Assembly (NCBI GenBank): GCA_002394965.1
Contig: DGVL01000091.1
Location: 2,037 to 26,436, forward strand
Length of the DNA: 24,400 bases
DNA from: Lachnospira sp. UBA4285
GTDB taxonomy: Bacteria; Bacillota; Clostridia; Lachnospirales; Lachnospiraceae
Direction of reading: 5' to 3'
Shown piece by piece: positions 7,422-14,626 of this stretch. Numbering within the stretch: position 1 is the first letter of the stretch; the number at the start of each line of letters is the position of its first letter. The position numbers were made by a program, and so were the translations under genes. Below the pieces are notes generated by a model, which saw nothing but the letters and a program-made list of their open reading frames with translations, searched no databases and was not told where the DNA came from.

Positions 7422-8900
7422 ATGAACAACAGAAAATGGCTGACAATGGGAATGGCCGGCGTGCTGGCAGCCGGCGCACTGGCAGGATGCGGCGGTGCCG
7501 GGACGACCGGGACTTCGTCCGGCGAAGCAGGAAGTCAGACGGCTGGCGCTTCCGGTACAACGACAGCAGGCGCTGAAAAGACCACGTCCAAATCCGCAGC
7601 CGCTTCCGGCGGAAGCGTGAAGATTCTTTCCGGAGTTACGGGAGGCAAGGATGAAGAGGAGATGAAGCTTTTTGAACAGGCTCTCTCCGAGGCGACCGGC
7701 CTGAATGTGACGATCGACAAGCCGGCGTCGGATTACGACAAGGTACTGATGCAGAAACTCGGTGCCGGCAGCGATTACGATCTGGTTTATGTAACCGCTT
7801 CCCAGTATGCGAATCTGGTGGGGCAGGGAGTACTGCTTGACATCACTTCGTATGTAAAGAACTCTGACATTCTCACAAACAACATCGATCCAAAGGAGTG
7901 GGCAGACATCACGATCGACGGCAAAGTGTACGCAGGGTTCAACAAAAAGGAAGTTCACCGTGTCGTCGCAATCAATAACACGCTCATGAAGAAGGCAGGG
8001 CTTGACTACAAGTCGGTTGAGCCTACATTTGACGGCTATTACAATATGCTGAAGACGTTGAAGGACGCCAGCAGTGATCCGGATTTCTATCCGATTAATG
8101 CGGTGATGTCCGATGCGTGGGACCTGCAGCCGTACTTTGCAGCTGTGGGTGCGAAGGAAGGCGTGGTACTGGATGAGAATGGAAAGAAGTACGCGCCGTA
8201 TGCGGAGGATTCAGCGGCACCGGTCTGGGAGTGGTTCAAGAAGCTCTACGATGACGGACTGCTTGATCCGTCTTCCTTCGTTGACAAGACCAAAGATATG
8301 CGCGCGAAGATGGAGGCATCTTCTCAGAAGACAGCGGTGACAGCGGACTGGGCAGCCTGGGTGGGCCTTCACAATACCACGGCATCGGCAGCCGGTGTGT
8401 CGACCGAGGATTACGAGATCGTGTCGCTGCCGGGCCTGCAGACTCCGGACGGAAGCTACATGCTCGGCAAGGGATCAGCCAGCCTCTTCGCAGTTCCTGC
8501 CAACGCAAAAAATGTCGAGGGAGCTGTCAAAGTTCTCGAGTACTTCGCGACACAGGAGGGCGGAGAACTTCTTTCCACCGGTATCAAAGACCACGATTAC
8601 ACCGGTACGGATGGGAATTACACGCTGACGGATATCGGCGCGACGCACGGAGGAGACCATGGCGCCCCGTTCCCGATCTACAAGGATTACAAGCCGTTGT
8701 TCCCGTATGCGACAGGAGTTGAGGAAGCGATGAGCTACGCGAAATACGCGTCAATTGACATGATCATCCCGAATGAGTCCGACTACAAGGAAATCGTCGG
8801 AAAGTGGGGGATCCGCATCATCAAGGGTGAAGTTTCCACAGCGGAAGGGCTGCAGAGCATGCGCAGTGAACTGGTTGAGCGCGGCGTGACAGAGCGGTAA
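7422..8900 (+). CDS. ABC transporter sugar-binding lipoprotein
   Basis: 492 residues. An N-terminal lipoprotein signal (charged NNRK, hydrophobic core, lipobox LAGC with Cys23) anchors the mature protein to the outer face of the membrane. A Gly/Ser/Thr/Ala-rich linker of about 40 residues follows, then a family 1 extracellular solute-binding fold (VKILSGVTGGKDEEEMKLFE, then MQKLGAGSDYDLVYVTA). It captures a carbohydrate and delivers it to the two permeases encoded downstream. A GGGAGAGGA ribosome binding site precedes the ATG at 7422. The gene has its own AT-rich promoter region and is followed by a strong hairpin at 8914-8950, which should make it the most highly expressed gene of the unit, as expected for a binding protein. 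Size and linked permeases resemble the LplA/YtcQ oligosaccharide group. Ligand unknown. Confidence 0.92.
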   Translation: MNNRKWLTMGMAGVLAAGALAGCGGAGTTGTSSGEAGSQTAGASGTTTAGAEKTTSKSAAASGGSVKILSGVTGGKDEEEMKLFEQALSEATGLNVTIDKPASDYDKVLMQKLGAGSDYDLVYVTASQYANLVGQGVLLDITSYVKNSDILTNNIDPKEWADITIDGKVYAGFNKKEVHRVVAINNTLMKKAGLDYKSVEPTFDGYYNMLKTLKDASSDPDFYPINAVMSDAWDLQPYFAAVGAKEGVVLDENGKKYAPYAEDSAAPVWEWFKKLYDDGLLDPSSFVDKTKDMRAKMEASSQKTAVTADWAAWVGLHNTTASAAGVSTEDYEIVSLPGLQTPDGSYMLGKGSASLFAVPANAKNVEGAVKVLEYFATQEGGELLSTGIKDHDYTGTDGNYTLTDIGATHGGDHGAPFPIYKDYKPLFPYATGVEEAMSYAKYASIDMIIPNESDYKEIVGKWGIRIIKGEVSTAEGLQSMRSELVERGVTER

Positions 8901-8913
8901 GCTTTAGGATTTC

Positions 8914-8960
8914 CTCCCGGGCGCAGACTCAGGGACTCTGCGCCCGGGAGATTTTTCTTT
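8914..8960 (+). terminator. Partial terminator between binding-protein and permease genes
   Basis: A perfect 14-bp GC-rich stem (8914-8927 with 8937-8950, loop of 9 nt) is followed by ATTTTTCTTT. It lies 13 nt after the binding-protein stop and ends 16 nt before the first permease start. With no promoter seen in between, it probably terminates only part of the transcripts and protects the upstream mRNA, giving more binding protein than permease. Confidence 0.8.
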
Positions 8961-8976
8961 ATCAAGGACAGAGCGT

Positions 8977-9885
8977 ATGAATAAAGATAAAAAGAACCTT
9001 TGGAGAAAAATGAAGCGCTTCCGGAGCATCTATCTCCTTCTGCTTCCGGTGCTGATTTATTTTGTCGTTTTCTCGTATTATCCGCTGATTCTCGGCATCG
9101 TGAAGAGCTTTCAGGAAGTGAAGCTGCTGGGAAACTCCGAATTCGTCGGGCTGGAGAATTACAAGACGGTTTTCACGAATTCCCAGTATCACCAAGCATT
9201 CATTAACAGCCTGATCGTAGGCGGCGGGACGTTTGTATTCCAGTTTGTCTGGGGACTTGTGGTCGCGCTTGTCCTGAACGAGATCCGGGTGAAAATTCTG
9301 CGCTCGGCCTTTCAGACGGTCACATTTATTCCGTATCTGCTCTCCTGGTCGGTGGTCGGCGGCCTCTGGATCACGATTCTCTCGCCGACCGGCATGATCA
9401 ATGGATTTCTGCGGCTGCTGGAGGGCGCAGCGTACACGCCGGTCGCGTTCATGGCGGAGGCGGGATTCGCCAGGACCATCATGATTTTCACGGGATCCTG
9501 GAAGGGGGCTGGGTATTTTGCGGCGCTGTTCATGGCATCGATCGTCTCCATCGACGGTTCCCTCTATGAGGCCGCCAGGATAGACGGCGCCTCCCGGATT
9601 CAGCAGATTCGGTACATAACGGTTCCGGTTATTGTGCCGACGATGAAGGTTGTGGCGGTGCTCAGCGTGATGGGAATCCTGCGGAATTTCGACCAGATAT
9701 TCGTCATGATGAATGCGACGATCAGCGATAAGGTCAAGAACCTGCTGTACCTGATCTATGAGCAGGGAATTCTGAAGTTCAACGTCGGGGAGGCAACTGC
9801 GGCGGCGACTGTGGTCCTTGTGGCGACGCTTCTGATCACGCAGGCGGTCAGAAAGCTGCTGCACTACGACGCGATCTACGAGTGA
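8977..9885 (+). CDS. ABC sugar transporter permease 1 (UgpA/LplB-like)
   Basis: 302 residues with about six transmembrane helices. The N-terminus (RSIYLLLLPVLIYFVVFSY, then YPLILGIVKSFQEV and GLENYKTVF) is typical of the first permease of carbohydrate importers. The cytoplasmic EAA loop that contacts the ATPase is YEAARIDGASRIQQIRYITV at about residues 197-216. It pairs with the permease encoded 12 nt downstream to form the channel. The start is the ATG at 8977 after AAGGACAGAG. No ATPase gene lies in this locus, so a shared MsmK-like ATPase encoded elsewhere is expected. Confidence 0.93.
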   Translation: MNKDKKNLWRKMKRFRSIYLLLLPVLIYFVVFSYYPLILGIVKSFQEVKLLGNSEFVGLENYKTVFTNSQYHQAFINSLIVGGGTFVFQFVWGLVVALVLNEIRVKILRSAFQTVTFIPYLLSWSVVGGLWITILSPTGMINGFLRLLEGAAYTPVAFMAEAGFARTIMIFTGSWKGAGYFAALFMASIVSIDGSLYEAARIDGASRIQQIRYITVPVIVPTMKVVAVLSVMGILRNFDQIFVMMNATISDKVKNLLYLIYEQGILKFNVGEATAAATVVLVATLLITQAVRKLLHYDAIYE

Positions 9886-9897
9886 GGAGGGCTTGAC

Positions 9898-10767
9898 ATG
9901 AAAAAACGCGGAAAGCTCAGTAACCATTTAAAAGGCGGTTGGGCGGTGCTATTTATTGTCCTCGCACTCATCACGGCTGTGACCATGTTCCTTCCCATGT
10001 GGGAGGTGTTCGTAGTCGGAACCAGCAGCACGCTGGATTCTTCCAGTGCGGGACTGAAGCTGTGGTGGCATGAGTTCAGTCTGGAAGGATTTGAGTATGT
10101 GTTCCGGGTCACGAAGCTGGCGAAGCCGTTCTTAAATTCTCTGTTCGTCACGACCACAGGAACGGTCATTCAGGTGCTTCTGGCGGCGCTTGCCGGATAC
10201 GTCCTGATCCAGAAGGAACTGCCATTCCGGAATGCGATCTCCTCCTTCATCATGCTGACGATGATGGTGCCCGGTGATCTGACACTCATCTCGGTGTATC
10301 AGCTCAACAAGCAGCTCCATCTCCTGAATTCGTATCAGGGACTGATTTTAAACGGCCTGATTTCCGGTTTCAGCATCATGATGATGCGCAACTATTTTCA
10401 GACGGTTCCGTACACGCTGGAAGAGGCGGCGCGAATCGACGGATCCGGGGAGTTTGGGATCTTCGCGCGAATTTACATGCCGATCTCACTGCCGGGGCTT
10501 GCAACTGTATTTTTCATGGAGTATGTGGCGCGCTGGAATTCCATCATGCTTCCGGCGACACTGGTCACGGATGAAAGCCTGTATACACTTCCGGTGATGC
10601 TCAAGGCTATGATCATGAGCACGGAGTCGACGTCGGGGACGTCGGTAGCACCGGATAACGCGATCATGGCGGCCATCATCATAACGACTGTGCCGCTGCT
10701 GCTGATCTATGTGTTCGCGCAGAAGTTCCTGTTGAATGGCATCAGCATGGGTGCGGTAAAGGAGTGA
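9898..10767 (+). CDS. ABC sugar transporter permease 2 (YtcP/UgpE-like)
   Basis: 289 residues with about six transmembrane helices, the second membrane subunit of the importer. The EAA loop EEAARIDGSGEFGIFARIYM begins at about residue 174, and the C-terminus FAQKFLLNGISMGAVKE is typical of YtcP-like permeases, which often end in a similar GxxxGAVKG-like tail. A GAGGAGGG ribosome binding site precedes the ATG at 9898. The stop codon at 10765-10767 is 2 nt from the next start, and the AAAGGAG inside its last codons serves the downstream gene, so the two are likely translationally coupled. Confidence 0.93.
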   Translation: MKKRGKLSNHLKGGWAVLFIVLALITAVTMFLPMWEVFVVGTSSTLDSSSAGLKLWWHEFSLEGFEYVFRVTKLAKPFLNSLFVTTTGTVIQVLLAALAGYVLIQKELPFRNAISSFIMLTMMVPGDLTLISVYQLNKQLHLLNSYQGLILNGLISGFSIMMMRNYFQTVPYTLEEAARIDGSGEFGIFARIYMPISLPGLATVFFMEYVARWNSIMLPATLVTDESLYTLPVMLKAMIMSTESTSGTSVAPDNAIMAAIIITTVPLLLIYVFAQKFLLNGISMGAVKE

Positions 10768-10769
10768 GT

Positions 10770-12032
10770 ATGGGGGAGAACAGAATAACCGTCCAGCGCT
10801 TCGTCGAGAAGAAGGAGGAAGGACTGTATCTTGCGGTTCCATTCGCAATGCCGGAGGAGGTGGAGTCGTTCCGGATCTCGTATGCGTATGACCGGACCGC
10901 GGCCGTCATAGACATCGGCCTGAATGACAGCCGGGGCGCTTTCACCGGCTGGGCGGGCTCTGACAGAGCGCAGCTCACCGTTTCGGAGGTAAACAGCAGC
11001 CCGGGCTTCAAGACGGGCGTGATACAGAGCGGAACCTGGGAGATTCTGCTGGGGGCATATCATGTGCCCGATGCAGGCGTGCTGGTGACCTGTACGGTGG
11101 AACTTGTGAAAAAGCACATCCGGCTTCTGCGAGGGGATGTGCACATGCACTCTGTGGCGTCCGACGGTGCCCTCACCGGCCGCGAACTGCGGGAGACAGC
11201 CATCAGCCAGGGACTTGATTTCATCGCCATCACGGACCACAACAATTATTTCTATATCGGGCATACTGTCTCAGATGACACGCTGACGGTCATCCCGGGT
11301 GTCGAGTGGACGCACTACAAAGGGCACATGGGACTGCTCGGGTCCGCACGTCCTTTCACGGGCTTTACCGCGAATTCCGATGCGCAGATGCGGGCGGTGC
11401 TGGCAGAGGCAAAGAAAAACGGAGCCGTTCTTTCTATCAACCATCCGTTCTGCCCGAACTGCGGGTGGCACTTCGGATTTGACATTCCCTTTGACATGGT
11501 CGAGATCTGGAACGGCGGGCTTTCGCCGAAGGCCAATCTTGCCTGCGTGAGCTGGTGGGACGGGCTGCTGCAGGAAGGCAGAAGAGTGCCGGTTGTGGGC
11601 GGAAGTGACTTCCACCGCTTTCAATTCGGACACATACCGGCATTCCCGTGCACCTTCGCCTATGCGAAGTCGAGGTCTGCCGCAGATATTCTTGCCGCGC
11701 TGAGATCCGGCAGTGGATTTGTCGCCATTTCGCCAGAAGGGCCGACGATCGCGCTGGATACGGCGGGATATCCTGTCTACCCGGGCGAGACGCTTGCGCC
11801 GGGCACGCAGGTGAATGTGACGCTGACCGGGACAAGGGCGGGGGACCAGATCCGTCTCGTGGTTAACGGCGAGGAGACCGTTCACCCGGGGGCGCAGCCG
11901 GACACGCGGATACAGCTGCGGATGCCGGAGCGCGGGTATGCGCGCCTGGAAGTCGTCCGGCAGATACCTGCGCTGGGACTTTCGGTTCCGGTTATGATCT
12001 CCAATCCTCTGTATGTCGGAGAGAGCCTATGA
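10770..12032 (+). CDS. PHP-domain metallohydrolase, CehA/McbA-like
   Basis: 420 residues, no signal peptide. Residues 1 to about 118 look like a beta-sandwich accessory domain (TWEILLGAYHVPDAGVLVT). A PHP metal-dependent hydrolase domain follows: GDVHMHS with H125 and H127, ITDHNN with D156 and H157, PGVEWT, INHPF and the late GGSDFHR. These are the usual metal ligands. A beta-rich tail closes the protein. PHP enzymes hydrolyse phosphoesters, and CehA/McbA members also cleave carbamate or ester bonds, so the reaction here is open. A GTG at 10764 is possible, but the ATG at 10770 has the right spacing to AAAGGAG. The 3' end overlaps the next start by 4 nt (ATGA), tying it to the DUF5054 protein. 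In this locus it may remove a phosphoryl or acyl decoration from the imported glycan. Confidence 0.8.
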   Translation: MGENRITVQRFVEKKEEGLYLAVPFAMPEEVESFRISYAYDRTAAVIDIGLNDSRGAFTGWAGSDRAQLTVSEVNSSPGFKTGVIQSGTWEILLGAYHVPDAGVLVTCTVELVKKHIRLLRGDVHMHSVASDGALTGRELRETAISQGLDFIAITDHNNYFYIGHTVSDDTLTVIPGVEWTHYKGHMGLLGSARPFTGFTANSDAQMRAVLAEAKKNGAVLSINHPFCPNCGWHFGFDIPFDMVEIWNGGLSPKANLACVSWWDGLLQEGRRVPVVGGSDFHRFQFGHIPAFPCTFAYAKSRSAADILAALRSGSGFVAISPEGPTIALDTAGYPVYPGETLAPGTQVNVTLTGTRAGDQIRLVVNGEETVHPGAQPDTRIQLRMPERGYARLEVVRQIPALGLSVPVMISNPLYVGESL

Positions 12033-14491
12033 TCCGGAAGGTGATTCTTGTCTTCAAGACACATTTTGACATAGGATTTACCGACCTCGCAGACAATGTC
12101 ATGCAATGGTACGCGTCGGATATGCTGGACAGTGCGCTTGCCACCTGCCGTGCCACGCAGACCTGGGGCGATCTTGCCTATGTGTGGACACTTCCGGCCT
12201 GGCCGCTTTTCTATATCCTGAAGCACTGCACTGCGCCCAGACGGCGCGAGCTGGAGCGCTTCATCCGCAGCGGGCAGATTGTCTGGCATGCACTTCCTTT
12301 CACGTCCCACACAGACTTCTGCGGGGAAGGGGAGTATCTGGAGGGACTGCGCTACGCGAAAGAGCTTTCTGACACATACGGCAGGCCGTATCCGCAGAGT
12401 GCCAAGATGACCGATGTGCCGGGGCACGGTCTGATGCTTCCTGAAGTTCTTTCGGCGGGCGGCGTCAGATTCCTGCATCTGGGCTGCAACGCATTCGCCA
12501 TGCCGCCGGATGTGCCGGATCTGTTCTGGTGGGAAGCGCCGTCGGGCAGGCGGGTGCTCACGATGTACCACAAGGGCGGATACGGCTCGGGACTTGAGGT
12601 GCCGGATGACTGGCCGTTTCCGGTCTGGATGGCGCTGATGCCTACGATGGATAATTCGGGTCCGGACCGCCCGGAGAGAATTCGTGAACTCAAAGAGCAG
12701 GCGCAGCGCCTGTACCCGGGGGCACATGTTATGTGCGGCACAATGGATGACTTTTTGGCAGAGCTTGAGAGCTGCGATCTGTCGCAGCTTCCGGTGGTGC
12801 GCAAGGACCTTGCGGACACCTGGATCCACGGTGTGCAGAGCTACCCGGAGGAAGTGCGTCAGGTCCGCCAGCTGCGCCGGGATGCAAGAAAGATCAATCT
12901 GACAGTGGCAGCCAGGGATCCGTCCGCTCTTCGCGGCTTTGCGGCCGAAGATGCGGAATACTTCGAGAACATGCACCTGTCAGGGGAACACACCTGGGGA
13001 GCGGATGTAAAGACCTGGCTAGACCCGGCCGGACGCGTATATGGGCGCGGGGCGTTTGAAAAGGCGAGAGCGTCAGACCCGCACTACGCCTTTATGGAGA
13101 GATCCTGGGATGAAAAGCGCCGCTATGTCCGGAACGCAGAGGCGGCTCTTGAGTCTGTGCGCGAGCAGGCGCATCTGGCGGCGCGGCGCGGGCCGGAAAG
13201 GTGTTCTGCGCGCGGGGATGGCAGGCAGGAACTCATCATCCGGGAAAGCGGCAGCCTGCTCACAGCTTCATGCGGGGGCTGGTCCCTGGACTTTGACAAG
13301 GGGCGGGGAAAAGTCTGCCGCGTGCGCGAAGGAAACGGAGTTACGGTGCTGAAAGAGCGGCCGGGCTGCCCGGTATTTGACTATCAGTATGTCCGGTACG
13401 GCATCTGCCGGATGACAGAGTATCTTCGCCGCTATGCATACCGCTTCTCAGGCTGGGGGATCGCCGACAACGGGCGCACGGATTATCCGGAGTGTGAAAC
13501 GGAAACCAGTCACACCCGCTATACATCCGTGGAGGCGCGCGGGCGGGACCTGATCCTGAAGGGGAGTTTAGCAGACAGTAGAAGTTACAAATCCTTTGGT
13601 AATGCCAGGACAGTTGTTCTCACACTTCGTTTCCCGGAACGCCCCGGCGGGAGTCTTGTTGTCACGGTACAGCTAAGAGACAAGCAGGCGACGCCATTCA
13701 TCGAGTCCGGATCGCTTCTGATGCCGCTTGAGAGGCGCTTCAGCCGGCTCCTCGTCAACAAAAACGGAATGATGCTTGACCCGGCAGTAGACATTGCCAG
13801 GAATGCCAATCATTGTTTTTACGCTCTTGAAAACGGCATCGCGGCACATGACATCGTAGCACAGGGGCTCACCGCAGAAGATACGCCAACTCCCGAATCC
13901 GGCTCCTGGCTTCTTGTTTCAGCTCCGGACACGCCGCTTGTCTCGATCGGAGAAGACGCGGTGTATGATTTTCGCGCGGAATACGAAAAGTCGGATCCGA
14001 CGCTGTATTTCAACCTGTTCAACAACATATGGGGGACCAATTTCCCGCAGTGGACGGAAGGGAACTTTGAATACAGGTTTGCACTTCAGCTGGCAGATAC
14101 CCACGCAGATCAGCCGGAAGAGACAGGAGACCTGTCAGGGTTGCTGTACAGCCGGCTGTGCGACATGACGGACCGGAGTTTTAGCGCCGCGCCAGAGGAG
14201 CCGATTCGTGCGTGGGAAGAAAGCGGCCGTCTTCCGGATTTTGGACCGGACATGCAGCTTCTCGGGATTCACCCGGAAGGTTCCGGGTACCGCATAGTCG
14301 TCCGCAGTCTGTCAGAGCGCAGCGGCTGGCAGACGGCCTCATGGCCGGGATTCTCCCTGCGGGAATGCGATTATTTCGGGCGCAGCCGGGGTGCAGAAAA
14401 AGGATGCGCGCAGGAGGAGCCTTGTGCCGGTCAGGCTGTAGCATTTGAAAAGCGCCCGTATGGGCTGTATGTGTTTCACGCGGAGAAATAA
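12029..14491 (+). CDS. DUF5054 protein, GH38-like putative intracellular glycosidase
   Basis: 820 residues, no signal peptide. The N-terminus VILVFKTHFDIGFTDLADNV is characteristic of DUF5054 proteins. H12 and D14 match the His-x-Asp zinc motif of GH38 alpha-mannosidases. MTDVPGHG with D129 aligns with the GH38 nucleophile region (xxDPFGHS), and SGEHTWGAD near residue 315 gives a further His. The C-terminal half is beta-rich, as in GH38 enzymes. These parallels are mine by eye and suggest a metal-dependent retaining glycosidase acting in the cytoplasm; no activity is established that I can name. It starts within the stop codon of the PHP gene, so the two proteins are made together. A terminator-like hairpin follows 23 nt after the stop. 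Alternative: a polysaccharide lyase or an inactive homologue. Confidence 0.72.
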   Translation: MIRKVILVFKTHFDIGFTDLADNVMQWYASDMLDSALATCRATQTWGDLAYVWTLPAWPLFYILKHCTAPRRRELERFIRSGQIVWHALPFTSHTDFCGEGEYLEGLRYAKELSDTYGRPYPQSAKMTDVPGHGLMLPEVLSAGGVRFLHLGCNAFAMPPDVPDLFWWEAPSGRRVLTMYHKGGYGSGLEVPDDWPFPVWMALMPTMDNSGPDRPERIRELKEQAQRLYPGAHVMCGTMDDFLAELESCDLSQLPVVRKDLADTWIHGVQSYPEEVRQVRQLRRDARKINLTVAARDPSALRGFAAEDAEYFENMHLSGEHTWGADVKTWLDPAGRVYGRGAFEKARASDPHYAFMERSWDEKRRYVRNAEAALESVREQAHLAARRGPERCSARGDGRQELIIRESGSLLTASCGGWSLDFDKGRGKVCRVREGNGVTVLKERPGCPVFDYQYVRYGICRMTEYLRRYAYRFSGWGIADNGRTDYPECETETSHTRYTSVEARGRDLILKGSLADSRSYKSFGNARTVVLTLRFPERPGGSLVVTVQLRDKQATPFIESGSLLMPLERRFSRLLVNKNGMMLDPAVDIARNANHCFYALENGIAAHDIVAQGLTAEDTPTPESGSWLLVSAPDTPLVSIGEDAVYDFRAEYEKSDPTLYFNLFNNIWGTNFPQWTEGNFEYRFALQLADTHADQPEETGDLSGLLYSRLCDMTDRSFSAAPEEPIRAWEESGRLPDFGPDMQLLGIHPEGSGYRIVVRSLSERSGWQTASWPGFSLRECDYFGRSRGAEKGCAQEEPCAGQAVAFEKRPYGLYVFHAEK

Positions 14492-14514
14492 ATCGTATTG
14501 GTCTGAGCGTCAGC

Positions 14515-14549
14515 TGCCGTGGCAATCCGCCGCGGCGGCATTTTTGTTT
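14515..14549 (+). terminator. Terminator of the sugar locus
   Basis: An imperfect hairpin (outer TGCCG 14515-14519 with CGGCA 14536-14540, inner GGC 14521-14523 with GCC 14529-14531) is followed by TTTTTGTTT. It sits 23 nt after the DUF5054 stop and closes the second carbohydrate unit. Confidence 0.6.
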
Positions 14550-14552
14550 CTG

Positions 14553-14572
14553 TGCTATTATGAAACTATATC
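14553..14572 (+). promoter_or_regulatory. Candidate promoter of the 602-residue protein gene
   Basis: TGC immediately followed by TATTAT (14556-14561) forms an extended -10 element that needs no -35 box. A second possibility is TTGTTT (14544-14549), 17 bp, TATATC (14567-14572), which would overlap the T-tract of the terminator. Start site not determinable by eye. Confidence 0.4.
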
Positions 14573-14626
14573 AAGGCGTGAGAAGAGAAGGCGATTGTCT
14601 GCGGTGAGTCCGAGAGGGAAGGCAGC

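Noticed and set aside
8962..9927. A 321-codon minus-strand open frame opposite permease 1
   Set aside because: Complementary to an obvious membrane permease; its His/Arg/Asp-rich translation is a typical shadow of a hydrophobic coding strand.
11882..12976. A 364-codon minus-strand open frame opposite the DUF5054 gene
   Set aside because: No recognisable motif and no ribosome binding site; the opposite strand carries conserved catalytic-type motifs.
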